Assembly (NCBI GenBank): GCA_045124055.1
Contig: JBGVKZ010000055.1
Span: 62,001-126,000 of the forward strand
DNA from: CALZKI01 sp045124055
GTDB lineage: Bacteria; Bacillota; Clostridia; Lachnospirales; Lachnospiraceae
Length of the DNA: 64,000 nucleotides
Reading direction: 5' to 3'
Below, one piece after another: positions 32,013-41,488 of the stretch (position 1 is its first letter; every line of letters begins with the position of its first letter). The notes below the pieces were generated by a model. It saw only the letters and a list, made by a program, of their open reading frames with translations, was not told the origin of the DNA and did not search any database. The position numbers were made by a program, and so were the translations under genes.

Positions 32013-32071
32013 TAGCAAATTTATATAATTTATATATTAAATATTTGGATTTATCAGAAAGGTGAATAATT

Positions 32072-32620
32072 ATGGCAAGAACTGCAACTAAGTCAGTTGT
32101 TGAAAACATCGATGATGTTGTCGCTGAAATGGATGAAAAGGAAACAAAAACTGTAAAGAAATCAGTCAACGTAGAACCATTAGAAGATTCTGATGAGATT
32201 GAAGTTGTTTCTCTTGTTCCTAATGTTAGCTATAAGGATAGCAAGACTCTCGATATGTACGAATGGAATGAAGTTGGTCATCCTGAGTACATGACTTTTG
32301 ATACTCTTAAGAACTTATGGAGAAACAATAAGGGATATTTCAAGAATCTTTGGCTAAAACCTATGGATGATAGAGTTATCAATAAGTTTGGTTTGACAAA
32401 GACATTTGAGAAATATGAATACCTTATGGAAGGTTCTAACTATACAAGAAAGAATATTAACGCAATTTGCGACGCTATCAAGGGAACTCCTAATGGTCTA
32501 AAGTTTTCAATTTGTAACAAGGTTAAGAGTCTTGTTGTTAATGGTGAACTTGTAGACGTATTTGTTATTAGAGAGCTTGAAAAGCGTTTGAATATCGATT
32601 TACTTGTATTTCTTGATTGA
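32072..32620 (+). CDS. Hypothetical head-region protein, 182 aa
   Basis: The first ~60 residues are acidic and probably disordered; the rest is helical (TRKNINAICDAIKGTPNGLK). Located between capsid and connector genes. May be a head-completion protein; not recognised. Confidence 0.6.
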   Translation: MARTATKSVVENIDDVVAEMDEKETKTVKKSVNVEPLEDSDEIEVVSLVPNVSYKDSKTLDMYEWNEVGHPEYMTFDTLKNLWRNNKGYFKNLWLKPMDDRVINKFGLTKTFEKYEYLMEGSNYTRKNINAICDAIKGTPNGLKFSICNKVKSLVVNGELVDVFVIRELEKRLNIDLLVFLD

Positions 32621-32652
32621 TTTTAATTAATTAAATATGAGAGGTAGATTAT

Positions 32653-33117
32653 ATGGCTACTCCATATGAAAAACTTTACGAAAATCTTTTACCCAAGTTT
32701 CGTAGTTATGAAATACCTCTCATGTCTACTGAAGAGGTAAAAGATTTTTTACATGATTTTCTTATTCCTGCTGTTTCGAGATTTCATGTTTGTCGTAAAA
32801 ACTTGAACGATAGAGACGATATCATACAAAGATTTAATGTTGATTTGTCAGATATCGAGATTGAGATTCTTAGCAATTATTTGCTTATAGAATATATGGA
32901 TTCGGAATATATTCGAACTCCATCTCTTCTTAAGGTTCAGTTGCCATCAAGTGACTTTAAGGTCTTTAGTCCTGCCAACTTCCTTGATAAATTGATGGCT
33001 ATGCACAAAACATATAAATCAGAAAATGAAACCCTTCTGTCTCGTTATGCGTGGATGGGTGCAAAAGAATCAGGCATTAAACTTGGTGCTGGATATAAGA
33101 AAAACAAAAATTTTTAA
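32653..33117 (+). CDS. Probable head-tail connector, 154 aa
   Basis: All-helical, of the size and position of the adaptor that docks to the portal (as gp6/gp15-type connectors). Contains SDIEIEILSNYLLIEYMDSE. Inference from position and fold. Confidence 0.55.
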   Translation: MATPYEKLYENLLPKFRSYEIPLMSTEEVKDFLHDFLIPAVSRFHVCRKNLNDRDDIIQRFNVDLSDIEIEILSNYLLIEYMDSEYIRTPSLLKVQLPSSDFKVFSPANFLDKLMAMHKTYKSENETLLSRYAWMGAKESGIKLGAGYKKNKNF

Positions 33118-33135
33118 TGAAAGGCGGTGGGTCAG

Positions 33136-34209
33136 ATGCAGTGTTTAAGTAGATTTAATAAACGAATGAGTTTAAGTGGTGGGTCGCTCAGAGAAGAAAG
33201 TATTTTTAATACGAGAGAGTTATTAAAAGAAACATTTGCAGATGACCCATCGTTTACTTTTGGTGTTTATTTTTGGAAATTGGGTTTAAAAGAATATCAA
33301 CGTGAAACACCTGTTGGTATTCGTTTATATGGTAGAAGTTTTTCTGCTACAAATGGTGTTACTGTTAAGTTTCAAACGCTTTATGAAAATCCCGTTGTTG
33401 TTGGAGATATTATTTATGACAGCAACGAAGATGAATATCTGATTTGTACAGAAGCATTTAATATTGATGGTATAAATTACAAAGGTAAATTTACACTTTG
33501 TAACTGGATATTAAAGTGGCAAAAGAAAGATGGAACAATTTTAGAGTATCCTTGTTATGACATGAACTCTACACAGTATAACTCTGGTGAGCAGTATAAT
33601 AGAAACTTTACTATCGGTTCTTCTCAACATATGCTTACTTTGCCGTGTGATGAAAATACTGTAGAGTTGAGTAATCCGCAAAGATTTTATCTTGACAAAG
33701 CTACAACCAATCCTACTACCTTTATTGTAACTCAAAACGATACTACGAGTTATAATTATGGTAAAAAAGGACTGATTAAGGTTACGGTATTTGAACATCC
33801 GAACAATCCTGAAACTGATAGACCAGATTTGGGAATTTGCGATTATATTGATATGGGCGCTGGTAGTAAAGATGCTGGCACAACTATTGATAAATATTGT
33901 TGCAAGGCATCTAAAGCAGTGATTGAATATGATACAACCGTTATTAAATCTGGCGGAGATTCCAAAATATTTATTGGTAAATTCTATGATGATATGGGAA
34001 ATGTTGTGACAGACATAGTGCCACATTGGACTGTTGTTTGCGACTTTTCCGATAAACTTATAGTAGAAGAAATTGATAATGGTTTAAGTATTGGGATAGA
34101 TGACGACGATTATATTGATGAAGAATTCAAGATTATTTGTTCTGATAACAATAAAGAAAGTAGCATCACTCCTTCTACTCTAATTGTTAAAATTGAATCG
34201 TTATTGTAG
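33136..34209 (+). CDS. Probable head-closure/neck protein, 358 aa
   Basis: Start at ATG 33136 (MQCLSRFNKRMSLSGG) after AAAGGCGGTG; an in-frame GTG at 33127 overlaps the site. Residues ~50-110 form a small strand-rich domain (GDIIYDSNEDEYLICTEAFN) like head stoppers. The C-terminal ~90 residues look like an Ig-like domain (SGGDSKIFIGKFYDDMGNVV). Confidence 0.55.
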   Translation: MQCLSRFNKRMSLSGGSLREESIFNTRELLKETFADDPSFTFGVYFWKLGLKEYQRETPVGIRLYGRSFSATNGVTVKFQTLYENPVVVGDIIYDSNEDEYLICTEAFNIDGINYKGKFTLCNWILKWQKKDGTILEYPCYDMNSTQYNSGEQYNRNFTIGSSQHMLTLPCDENTVELSNPQRFYLDKATTNPTTFIVTQNDTTSYNYGKKGLIKVTVFEHPNNPETDRPDLGICDYIDMGAGSKDAGTTIDKYCCKASKAVIEYDTTVIKSGGDSKIFIGKFYDDMGNVVTDIVPHWTVVCDFSDKLIVEEIDNGLSIGIDDDDYIDEEFKIICSDNNKESSITPSTLIVKIESLL

Positions 34210-34219
34210 GTGAATTATC

Positions 34220-34732
34220 ATGGCTAATTCTTCAATTATTAGAAAAGCTAAAAATAAAATTGTCAAAGAATTTATCAAAGACCAAGAAATTATTGCTGCT
34301 ATTAATAGTAGTGAAGTAAAAAATAATGAACCAGAAAAACTAATTGGTAAACATATTTTTAATTACAATCAAAACCCACACACTCTTAATATCGTTGGAA
34401 CATTTATAACGGTTCAGGTTCATATACCTCAGAGTTATTATAGCGATTATAATTCTTCCCCTACTCGTGTAAAACCAACTATCGAAATTTGGATTATATC
34501 ACATGAAAAACATATGGTTGTTGATAATGTGCCAAAAGTCACGCAAAATCGAAATGATTATTTGTCTGAGTTGATTGACAACAAGATAAATGGCAAAAGA
34601 GGTTTCGGCATTGGTGAAACAGCATTGCTTAGCAACGTTGAAGGTGCTTTTCAGCAAGATTATTTGTTTAGAAAGATGATATTCCAGTGTACGGATTTAA
34701 ATTGGTCTTTATGCGATGAAGATGACGAATAA
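34220..34732 (+). CDS. Probable tail terminator/neck protein, 170 aa
   Basis: Alpha/beta protein between neck and tail-tube genes; a strand block (NIVGTFITVQVHIPQSYY) and an acidic end. Position suggests the protein that caps the tail tube. Not a firm family match. Confidence 0.5.
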   Translation: MANSSIIRKAKNKIVKEFIKDQEIIAAINSSEVKNNEPEKLIGKHIFNYNQNPHTLNIVGTFITVQVHIPQSYYSDYNSSPTRVKPTIEIWIISHEKHMVVDNVPKVTQNRNDYLSELIDNKINGKRGFGIGETALLSNVEGAFQQDYLFRKMIFQCTDLNWSLCDEDDE

Positions 34733-34763
34733 TTGTGAATGATTTGAATAAGGTAATGTAGAA

Positions 34764-35591
34764 ATGTTTGATATAGATGATTTAAAGATATATAGAGGTT
34801 CAGATATTCGTATTACTGACAAAATAATTGTCACCCAACCTACAATAGACCAGATTATTGAATTTGGAGAAAAGAGATATTTTTCTGCTGTCCATACTTT
34901 AACTGGTGTTGGTGCGGATTTTAAGTGGCAACTTTGGGATTACTTAGGGATAGATTATACTACGATTGAAGACTTTGAATTATTTAAGAAAATGATTTGT
35001 CCGATGCTTTCGAGTAAGAAAAAAATCTATAATGAGTTAATGGCTCATAAGGAAGAATACGAAGAGCAATTAAATAAAATGACTGAAGAAGATTTGAATG
35101 AACTATTGTTTAACCCAGTCTCTTTGGTCTTAAAGGATATTGATTTTGCTGATTTTGAAGAATATGAATCAGACAAAAACAATGAAACTATTTTATACGA
35201 TAAAGAACATGATATTACTATTGATAGATTTGTATATGCCAGAATGGTTGATACCGTCAGAAAAATTCATGGTTTTAAAAGGAACAATCAAGTTCCTGCT
35301 AATGATATAACAAAAATGTTTTTGATTGACGATGCACGAGAAGAAGCTATGGCTACTGCTCAAAAACCTTATAAGAGTGTGTTAAAGCCTCTTATTTCGG
35401 CTTTGGCTGTTAAAACTGGGCAACTTGGTAGTGATAGCATATGGAATACAAAAGTAAATATGTTCTTTGACGCTATAAAGAGAATAAATAAAATACAAGA
35501 TGCCACTTTGTTATTGCAAGGTGCATACAGTGGATTTGCTAGTCTCAAGGGCATTGATAAGGAAAGGCTCGATTGGGCTGGCGAAATATGA
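34764..35591 (+). CDS. Hypothetical tail-region protein, 275 aa
   Basis: Starts MFDIDDLKIYRGSDIRITDK and continues with QPTIDQIIEFGEKRYFSAVH, a signature I associate with conserved proteins of unknown function just before the tail tube in clostridial phages. Helical C-terminus. Weak ribosome site AAGGTAATG. Confidence 0.6.
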   Translation: MFDIDDLKIYRGSDIRITDKIIVTQPTIDQIIEFGEKRYFSAVHTLTGVGADFKWQLWDYLGIDYTTIEDFELFKKMICPMLSSKKKIYNELMAHKEEYEEQLNKMTEEDLNELLFNPVSLVLKDIDFADFEEYESDKNNETILYDKEHDITIDRFVYARMVDTVRKIHGFKRNNQVPANDITKMFLIDDAREEAMATAQKPYKSVLKPLISALAVKTGQLGSDSIWNTKVNMFFDAIKRINKIQDATLLLQGAYSGFASLKGIDKERLDWAGEI

Positions 35592-35627
35592 ATTAGATAA
35601 AATTAATTATAAATGGAGGAAATAAAT

Positions 35628-36407
35628 ATGGCTACATTTAACAAGAATGAAGTTGTGCTTGAGAAAGTCAAGCAGGCAAGCCTTTATGATTTGGAAACTG
35701 GTATTCTGTTAAACAGACTTACTTCTATCGAAGACCCCAGCTTGAACACCACAGCCGAAAAGGAAGAGGTTGTCGATGCTCAGGGTAATACTATTACAGA
35801 TATTTATAGAGCTAAGAAGGCTACTTTTGGCGGTAGCAACTCCCTGTTCTCCCTTGACCTTGCTGCTTCACAGTTTGGTGCAAAGAAGGATGTCGCTTCT
35901 GCCAACAACAAGATTATCAACTATATGGCTGAGACCATGACAATTGCCGATGGCAAGGTAAAGCTTTCTCGTACTCCTGTTGAGAACAGCATTAAGTACA
36001 TTTATATCATTGAGGGTGGCGAGATTGGCGAGTCCTATAAGGTCGGTGCTACCGCTACCGACAAAGAAGCTCTTGTCGCTAACGATGGTACTATCACTGT
36101 GCCTACTTCTGTAACTAAGGGCAAGGTGTATGTCGAGTATGCCTACGAATCCGAAGAGGCTGTTCGCATTGTAAATAAGGCTAACGAGTATCCCACTGCT
36201 GGTAAGTTGGTGATTCTTGCTCTGTTTAGAGACAAGTGTACTGACAAGACCATTCTGGGTAGCATTATTTGCCCCAAGGCAAAGCTGAACCCTGAGTCTG
36301 TTGACCTTTCTCTTACTCCTACTGGCAAGCATCCTTTCGAGTATACCATGATGAAGGACTTCTGTTCCGACGAGGAAGAGCTGTTCGAAATCGTGCTGAG
36401 CAAGTAA
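35628..36407 (+). CDS. Major tail tube protein, 259 aa
   Basis: Start at 35628 (MATFNKNEVVLEKVKQASLY) after ATGGAGGAAATAAAT; the in-frame ATG at 35613 lies in the ribosome site. Beta-rich with optimised codons like the capsid gene, and followed by a strong terminator, as expected for the most abundant tail protein. Confidence 0.7.
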   Translation: MATFNKNEVVLEKVKQASLYDLETGILLNRLTSIEDPSLNTTAEKEEVVDAQGNTITDIYRAKKATFGGSNSLFSLDLAASQFGAKKDVASANNKIINYMAETMTIADGKVKLSRTPVENSIKYIYIIEGGEIGESYKVGATATDKEALVANDGTITVPTSVTKGKVYVEYAYESEEAVRIVNKANEYPTAGKLVILALFRDKCTDKTILGSIICPKAKLNPESVDLSLTPTGKHPFEYTMMKDFCSDEEELFEIVLSK

Positions 36408-36445
36408 TATTTATTTAAGATTGCTTATAACAATTAAGGATATAT

Positions 36446-36478
36446 GAGTAGGGGTTTATCCCCTACTCTATTTCTATT
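36446..36478 (+). terminator. Terminator after the tail tube gene
   Basis: A perfect 9-bp stem GAGTAGGGG/CCCCTACTC with loop TTTAT, then TATTTCTATTT. Confidence 0.85.
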
Positions 36479-36492
36479 TGAACGGAGGTGAC

Positions 36493-36885
36493 ATGATGGT
36501 GGAAAATAATAATGCTATTTGCAGTATTTGCGGTAATGACTACCATATCTGTCTTTCTTGTAAGGACTCTATGAAGTTGCATCCGTGGAAAATGCATTGC
36601 TGTTCTGCTGATTGTTACAAAACATTCCAAGTGGTTAGAGGATTTTCTACTGGTGTGTACACCAAAGATGAATTTAAGTCTAAATTGCAAAATATTGATT
36701 TAAGTAACTTAGAAAACTATAGAGAACATATAAAGGCTATGATTAAGGACGCTTTGAAAGAAGATAAAATTGTCGAGTCCAAAGTTCCTGTTGTTGAAGA
36801 AGCTACAATAGAGGAAATGGTTGTTGAAAAACCAGTTTATTCTCGTAAGAGAAATTATAAAGTTAATAAAGTGGAAGCAGAATAA
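36493..36885 (+). CDS. Zinc-binding tail-region protein, 130 aa
   Basis: Starts at 36493 after CGGAGGTGAC. The N-terminal ~45 residues have CSICG, CLSC, H and CC/C residues, enough for a double zinc site; the tail is Lys/Arg-rich. Small proteins of this type sit next to tail tube genes in related phages; role unknown, possibly tail assembly. Confidence 0.6.
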   Translation: MMVENNNAICSICGNDYHICLSCKDSMKLHPWKMHCCSADCYKTFQVVRGFSTGVYTKDEFKSKLQNIDLSNLENYREHIKAMIKDALKEDKIVESKVPVVEEATIEEMVVEKPVYSRKRNYKVNKVEAE

Positions 36886-36931
36886 TCTGCTTCAATTAAG
36901 TGTGTAAATAAATATTAGTTTAGATAAATGC

Positions 36932-37009
36932 AAAAAGGAGTATTGTTTCACACTTTTATGATTATCAAAGATGATTAGGTTAAGTTGAAATTTAGTACTC
37001 CTTTTTTTT
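36932..37009 (+). ncRNA. Long hairpin RNA or terminator
   Basis: An 11-bp stem AAAAAGGAGTA/TACTCCTTTTT (36932-36942 and 36996-37006) that continues after a small internal loop with TTTCA/TGAAA, then a T run. The ~40-nt loop is too long for a plain terminator. Could be a small structured RNA ending in its own terminator. Confidence 0.45.
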
Positions 37010-37076
37010 ACACTTATTTAAGTTAATATTTGGAGTGCAGAAAACAAATGAAAGGTTAAATTTGAAGGTGAAAAGA

Positions 37077-37298
37077 ATGAAAGTTATAAGTAATGTAACT
37101 GGTATTTGTTATGAAAGTGAAGATGTTGTTTTCTTCCGCAATTTGTATCAATCGAGTTTTTATATTGACAATAATGCAACTATTGTAGATGTATTTACAG
37201 ACGGCAACAAAAAATTAGTTTTTGTGTTTTGGAGAGACCAACATGAAGCTTTGATAAAGTTGTGGCTTGCAAACAAAAAAGAAGACAACAAAGAATAA
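37077..37298 (+). CDS. Small hypothetical protein, 73 aa
   Basis: Start at ATG 37077 (MKVISNVTGICYESEDVVFF) with GAAGGTGAAAAGA upstream. It has the 'strand, helix, strand, KLVFVFWRDQHEALIKLWL' pattern of the small DUF5659-like group also present at 22880 and 41274. Confidence 0.6.
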   Translation: MKVISNVTGICYESEDVVFFRNLYQSSFYIDNNATIVDVFTDGNKKLVFVFWRDQHEALIKLWLANKKEDNKE

Positions 37299-37338
37299 TA
37301 AGTATATTAAATGTTTAAAAGTAATGAGGTTTAAAATT

Positions 37339-38442
37339 ATGAAGAATGAAATTGTTAAAGGAACTAATAATGACAGATGCTATACGGTTTATATGCACAC
37401 TTCTCCTAGTGGAAAAAGATATATAGGGATTACTTCTACATCTGTTGAAGAAAGATGGAGAAACGGCAGAGGTTATTTATACAAATACAAAGAAAAAGAC
37501 GAATACAAACAACCAGCGTTTGCCAATGCAATTATTAAATATGGTTTTGATAATTTTAAGCATGAGGTTGTTGCTAATAATTTAACCAAAGAGGAAGCCG
37601 AACAGAAGGAAATAGAATTGATTGCTTATTACAAAAGCAACCAGCCAGAATATGGATACAATATTTCAAATGGTGGAAATTATGCTGGTAAACATTCAGA
37701 AGAAACAAAGAGAAAAATAGGCGAGTTTAATAAGGGCAAAATAACATCGGAAGAAACTAAAAGAAAAATGAGCGAATCTGGAAAAGGCAAGAACGCAATT
37801 CCGATTATGCAATTCTCAAGAAACGGAGAGTTTATTAAAAAATATAATAGTATGACTGACGCTATAATTGGAATTAATTGCGAAACAGCCAGCCCCTCGC
37901 TTATTTCTGCTTGTTGCAATAATAAGATAAAGACTGCTTATAATTATATATGGAGATTTGAAGAAGATGCATTGACGGACGACTATTTACATTGGTGCAA
38001 TAGTCGTGATGAAAATTATTATACTAGGTCTATTTGTCAATATAACCGAGATGGCATATTTATCAATGAATACAATAGTATAAAAGAAGCGACTTTAATA
38101 ACAAATATTAATTCTGGTAATATTACTTTGTGTTGTAAGGGAACTCTCAAAACTGCGGGTGGTTATATATGGAGATACAAAGAAGATAAATTAACGCAAA
38201 AGTACATTTTATGGTGCAATAGCAATAATGCTGGAAAAGTCAAAAGGGCGGTATTAAGGTGTTCTAACAATATGAATTTTATTGATAGTTATGCAAGTAT
38301 AAGTGAGGCAAGTTTGAAAACGGGAATAGACAGAAGCAGTATTACTGCTTGTTGTAGAGATAAAATTAAAACTGCTGGCGGATACATATGGAGATATGAA
38401 AGTGATATAGATATATCAAACGCCGATAAGGAAGTAGTTTGA
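37339..38442 (+). CDS. Free-standing GIY-YIG homing endonuclease, 367 aa
   Basis: Start at 37339. The GIY-YIG nuclease is at residues ~10-105 (YTVYMHTSPSGKRYIGITST). Two NUMOD3 motifs follow (HSEETKRKIGEFNKGK and SEETKRKMSESGKGK), then three NUMOD1-like repeats of ~65 residues with GGYIWRYKED-type ends that bind DNA. Not within an intron: the neighbours are intact. Probably spreads itself among related phages. Confidence 0.85.
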   Translation: MKNEIVKGTNNDRCYTVYMHTSPSGKRYIGITSTSVEERWRNGRGYLYKYKEKDEYKQPAFANAIIKYGFDNFKHEVVANNLTKEEAEQKEIELIAYYKSNQPEYGYNISNGGNYAGKHSEETKRKIGEFNKGKITSEETKRKMSESGKGKNAIPIMQFSRNGEFIKKYNSMTDAIIGINCETASPSLISACCNNKIKTAYNYIWRFEEDALTDDYLHWCNSRDENYYTRSICQYNRDGIFINEYNSIKEATLITNINSGNITLCCKGTLKTAGGYIWRYKEDKLTQKYILWCNSNNAGKVKRAVLRCSNNMNFIDSYASISEASLKTGIDRSSITACCRDKIKTAGGYIWRYESDIDISNADKEVV

Positions 38443-38478
38443 AATTATATAAAATAATGTTATAAGATAGGTAAAACA

Positions 38479-39015
38479 ATGGCTAATTTTAACTCAGGAA
38501 AAATTTTCGAGGACGATTTCAAATCCTCAGTAGATAAAGATAGATGTCTTCTGCTCCGCTTGAACGACCAACCACAAGTTTTCTCTAAGTCTGCGAAATT
38601 TTCATTAAAGCCGCCATGCGATTTCGTTTTGTATGATAGCGTCACAAAACTGTTCCTTCCATTGGAGCTTAAGACAACAAAATATCGCAGTATGAGTTAT
38701 GAAGATATCAATGAAGAAAATCCTGCGAATGCAATGATACATAAACATCAGCTTGAAAAATTATTAGAGTTTTCAAAATATGATGGAGTCAAAGCAGGAT
38801 TGCTTTTGAATTTTCGTACAGAAGAAACTAATTTGCAAAGAACATACTACATATCTATAGAAAATTTTTTAGATATGTGCCAAAAGATAAATAAAAAATC
38901 AGTAAATGAAATAGATTTGCTGAATATTGGCGGCGCTAGTAAAGTGGAGGGCATTAAAAAGCGAAGCAGATATTCATGGAATATTAGCAATTTGCTTGAT
39001 AAGCTAAACAACTAA
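38479..39015 (+). CDS. recU: RecU-like Holliday junction resolvase, 178 aa
   Basis: Signature GKIFEDDFKSS (residues 7-17), PPCDFVLYD, PLELKTTKYRSMSYE and IHKHQLEKLL, the catalytic Asp/Glu/Lys arrangement of the PD-(D/E)XK RecU family; C-terminal KKSVNEIDL. Resolves recombination or replication junctions before packaging. Unusual position among tail genes. Confidence 0.8.
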   Translation: MANFNSGKIFEDDFKSSVDKDRCLLLRLNDQPQVFSKSAKFSLKPPCDFVLYDSVTKLFLPLELKTTKYRSMSYEDINEENPANAMIHKHQLEKLLEFSKYDGVKAGLLLNFRTEETNLQRTYYISIENFLDMCQKINKKSVNEIDLLNIGGASKVEGIKKRSRYSWNISNLLDKLNN

Positions 39016-39091
39016 ATATATATAAAATAAACCAAAACAATATATAAAACATTTATATAAAAATATATGAATAAAGAAAGGTATGAATAAA

Positions 39092-39703
39092 ATGATGAAT
39101 GAAATGAAAATGGGCGTTTACACTTATACAACTGATAACGGAGATGAATCTTACAATTTCAACTTCTGCACAGACTTATCTGTTGCGGCGAAGCTTCGCT
39201 TTGTCAATTCTGTTGTAGACCTTGTAGTTGACGATACCCGTTATAACTCCGTAATTCGTGATTTGATTTTCGATTTCTACATTGTCGATATTATGACCGA
39301 TGTAAATACCAAGGAGTTGAAAGGTTCTCTTAGCTTCCTAAATGATGTTGAAGACTTCCTACTCTCTACTAATATCATAGAAATCGTTAAGGCAAACGCA
39401 TTTCCTACTTTGTTCGACGAATTAAATGATGCCGTGAATAAGTCAATCGCCTATCGCACAGGCATTCATCCTTCTCCCCTATCCGACGCTCTGTCTTCTC
39501 TCCTCTCTACCCTTGAAAAGAAAATCAATGAAGTAGATACGGATAGTATGATGGGCATGGCGAAAAAGTTTGCTGGTATGGGAAAAGATTTTACAATCGA
39601 GAATGTAATTAAGGCTTATATGGAAAGTGATGTTCATAAGCAGAATTTAGCTGAGATTGCGAATGCGAAGAGCGATAAGGTTAATAGCGATAAGGTCGAG
39701 TAA
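39092..39703 (+). CDS. Probable tail assembly chaperone, ~203 aa
   Basis: Helical protein of the size and place (between tail tube and tape measure) of tail assembly chaperones. Optimised codons. Start set at 39092, since 39083 touches the GAAAGG site. I see no clear slippery heptamer for the usual -1 frameshift. Confidence 0.5.
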   Translation: MMNEMKMGVYTYTTDNGDESYNFNFCTDLSVAAKLRFVNSVVDLVVDDTRYNSVIRDLIFDFYIVDIMTDVNTKELKGSLSFLNDVEDFLLSTNIIEIVKANAFPTLFDELNDAVNKSIAYRTGIHPSPLSDALSSLLSTLEKKINEVDTDSMMGMAKKFAGMGKDFTIENVIKAYMESDVHKQNLAEIANAKSDKVNSDKVE

Positions 39704-39705
39704 AC

Positions 39706-40173
39706 ATGGTGTTTAAGAATGAAAAAGAACTAGAAAGGTTCTTGTTAAAGAAATGTCGATTGGCTCTGATAAAAGCTCAAGAAGAAGTATATAGAATACT
39801 CAAAGATTTTCTTCGTCAATTCTATAACGACTATGACCCTTCTTTTCCAAGAACGTATCAACTACTTCAATCCTTGGTGCAATCACGCATTATTTCAGAC
39901 GGAAAGGGTTATAAGGCAGAAGTTTATTTTGACCTTGACAGTCTTTCATATGGTGGTGGAAATCCGTCTGGAGAGCAAGTTATGGCAGCGGCATCTCAAG
40001 GTCTTCATGGTGCTATTGGTAAAATACCATATCCAAAAATTAGTGACGAATTTCAATATTTTGATGGCAATACTGGAGTAAGCGTTTGGAACGACCCAAT
40101 AAAGATTCTTGATGCAAAGGCTATTGAAATATTAAAAGATATGTTGATTGCAGAGGGAATTCCTATTAAATAA
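39706..40173 (+). CDS. HK97 gp10-like tail-completion protein, 155 aa
   Basis: N-terminal amphipathic helix followed by FPRTYQLLQSLVQSRI and YKAEVYFDLDSLSYGG, the helix plus strand order of gp10-like morphogenesis proteins. Starts 3 nt after the previous stop, so probably coupled. Confidence 0.55.
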   Translation: MVFKNEKELERFLLKKCRLALIKAQEEVYRILKDFLRQFYNDYDPSFPRTYQLLQSLVQSRIISDGKGYKAEVYFDLDSLSYGGGNPSGEQVMAAASQGLHGAIGKIPYPKISDEFQYFDGNTGVSVWNDPIKILDAKAIEILKDMLIAEGIPIK

Positions 40174-40192
40174 AAAGAAAGGGGGATGCTAT

Positions 40193-41230
40193 ATGGCAGG
40201 TAGAAAAACATTTAGAAAAATTATTACAAGTACAGAGTTGACCGCACAAATAAATAAAGAGAATATTAAGCTCATGGAGCGATTCTTGAAGAACTTCGCT
40301 ACTAAGCGTTCTCCAAAGTCTGTGACGGTATATAGAAGCAATTTGAATATATTTTTTTGCTGGTGTGTTGAAAATTTAGACAACAGACCCTTTATAAAAC
40401 TAAAGCGTTTGGATTTCTTAGATTTTTTCGATTATGCTCTAGTTGAACTTAAATGGAGTCCTGCACGATTTTCACAAATGGCTTCGTGCTTGTCTAGTTT
40501 CTCTGATTGGATAGAAACATATTATGGCGATATGGAAGGCTATGAAAATTTTCGTAATCTTGTAAAGAAAATAGAAAAACCTGCAAAAGAAGCTGTAAGA
40601 GAAAAGACTGTTCTTCAAAAAGAAGATATAGATAAAATATTTGAAGTTCTTGGAGAAAACGGTAAAATTCAAGAGCAATGTCTTCTTGCATTAGCAATTT
40701 CTTGTGGTGCAAGAGTTTCTGAGCTTGCTAGATTTACTACAGATATTATTGATGAAGATAACACTGTATTTGATGGTTTGTTCTTAAAGACCACAGGCAA
40801 GATTCAAACTAAGGGTAGAGGAACTACAGGGAAAATGTTGGATAAGTTCATATTGAAGGATATGTTCTTGCCATATTATAAGAAATGGCTGCCAGTTAGA
40901 GAACAAATTATGAAGGAATCTGGAAAAGACCATAATTATTTGTTTATCACTAAAGATGGAAACCCTGCTAATTCAGACAGATTGAGGGACTGGATTGGCA
41001 GTTGGGGAGATATTGTTGAACAACCAAGTTACCCACACCTCTATCGTCACCGGAATATTTCTATGCTTAGAGAAAATTCTGTGGATGATGACTTAATTGT
41101 ATATCTTACTGGATGGGCAGAAGGAACTGGACATACAATGATTGCGATATATGACGATGCAGATATTGCTACGAAAGAATGGAAATGCCTTGACAAGCTA
41201 AAAAGTGCATTAGGCGACAATAAATTATAA
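40193..41230 (+). CDS. Tyrosine recombinase/integrase, 345 aa
   Basis: Start at 40193 (MAGRKTFRKIITSTEL) after GGGGGATGCTAT. N-terminal SAM-like core-binding domain (~residues 25-120); catalytic domain with Arg in SCGARVSELARF, HLYRH (HxxR), and Tyr in GHTMIAIYDD. It cuts and rejoins DNA through a 3'-phosphotyrosine. Placed in the tail module with no visible att site nearby; could act as dimer resolvase or as a hitchhiker. Confidence 0.82.
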   Translation: MAGRKTFRKIITSTELTAQINKENIKLMERFLKNFATKRSPKSVTVYRSNLNIFFCWCVENLDNRPFIKLKRLDFLDFFDYALVELKWSPARFSQMASCLSSFSDWIETYYGDMEGYENFRNLVKKIEKPAKEAVREKTVLQKEDIDKIFEVLGENGKIQEQCLLALAISCGARVSELARFTTDIIDEDNTVFDGLFLKTTGKIQTKGRGTTGKMLDKFILKDMFLPYYKKWLPVREQIMKESGKDHNYLFITKDGNPANSDRLRDWIGSWGDIVEQPSYPHLYRHRNISMLRENSVDDDLIVYLTGWAEGTGHTMIAIYDDADIATKEWKCLDKLKSALGDNKL

Positions 41231-41273
41231 TAACAAATAAATTTATATATATTGCTTGGAAGTGAATTAAATT

Positions 41274-41441
41274 ATGAAAACAAAATTGATTTTTAATAGT
41301 TTCTTAGCAAAACAACTCTTGGCTTGTGGTTATAGGATTGTAGATTTGCAAAAAGACCATAAAAGAAAAAACGGAGTTGTTTTTGTTTTTGAAGAAACAG
41401 AAGCGTTTATAGAGGATTTAAGAAGATTAACTTCTGAATAA
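41274..41441 (+). CDS. Small DUF5659-like protein, 55 aa
   Basis: A 55-residue ORF starting MKTKLIFNSFLAKQLLACGY and continuing VVFVFEETEAFIEDL. Same plan as 22880 and 37077. GGAAGTG upstream. Function unknown. Confidence 0.6.
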   Translation: MKTKLIFNSFLAKQLLACGYRIVDLQKDHKRKNGVVFVFEETEAFIEDLRRLTSE

Positions 41442-41488
41442 GAAGTTATTTATACACTGAATTATACAACGAAAGGACAAAGTGTAAG

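Noticed and set aside
31032..32018. 328-codon open frame on the minus strand opposite the capsid gene
   Set aside because: It is an antisense shadow produced by the codon pattern of the capsid gene; no ribosome site or promoter, and it lies fully inside a well-supported gene.
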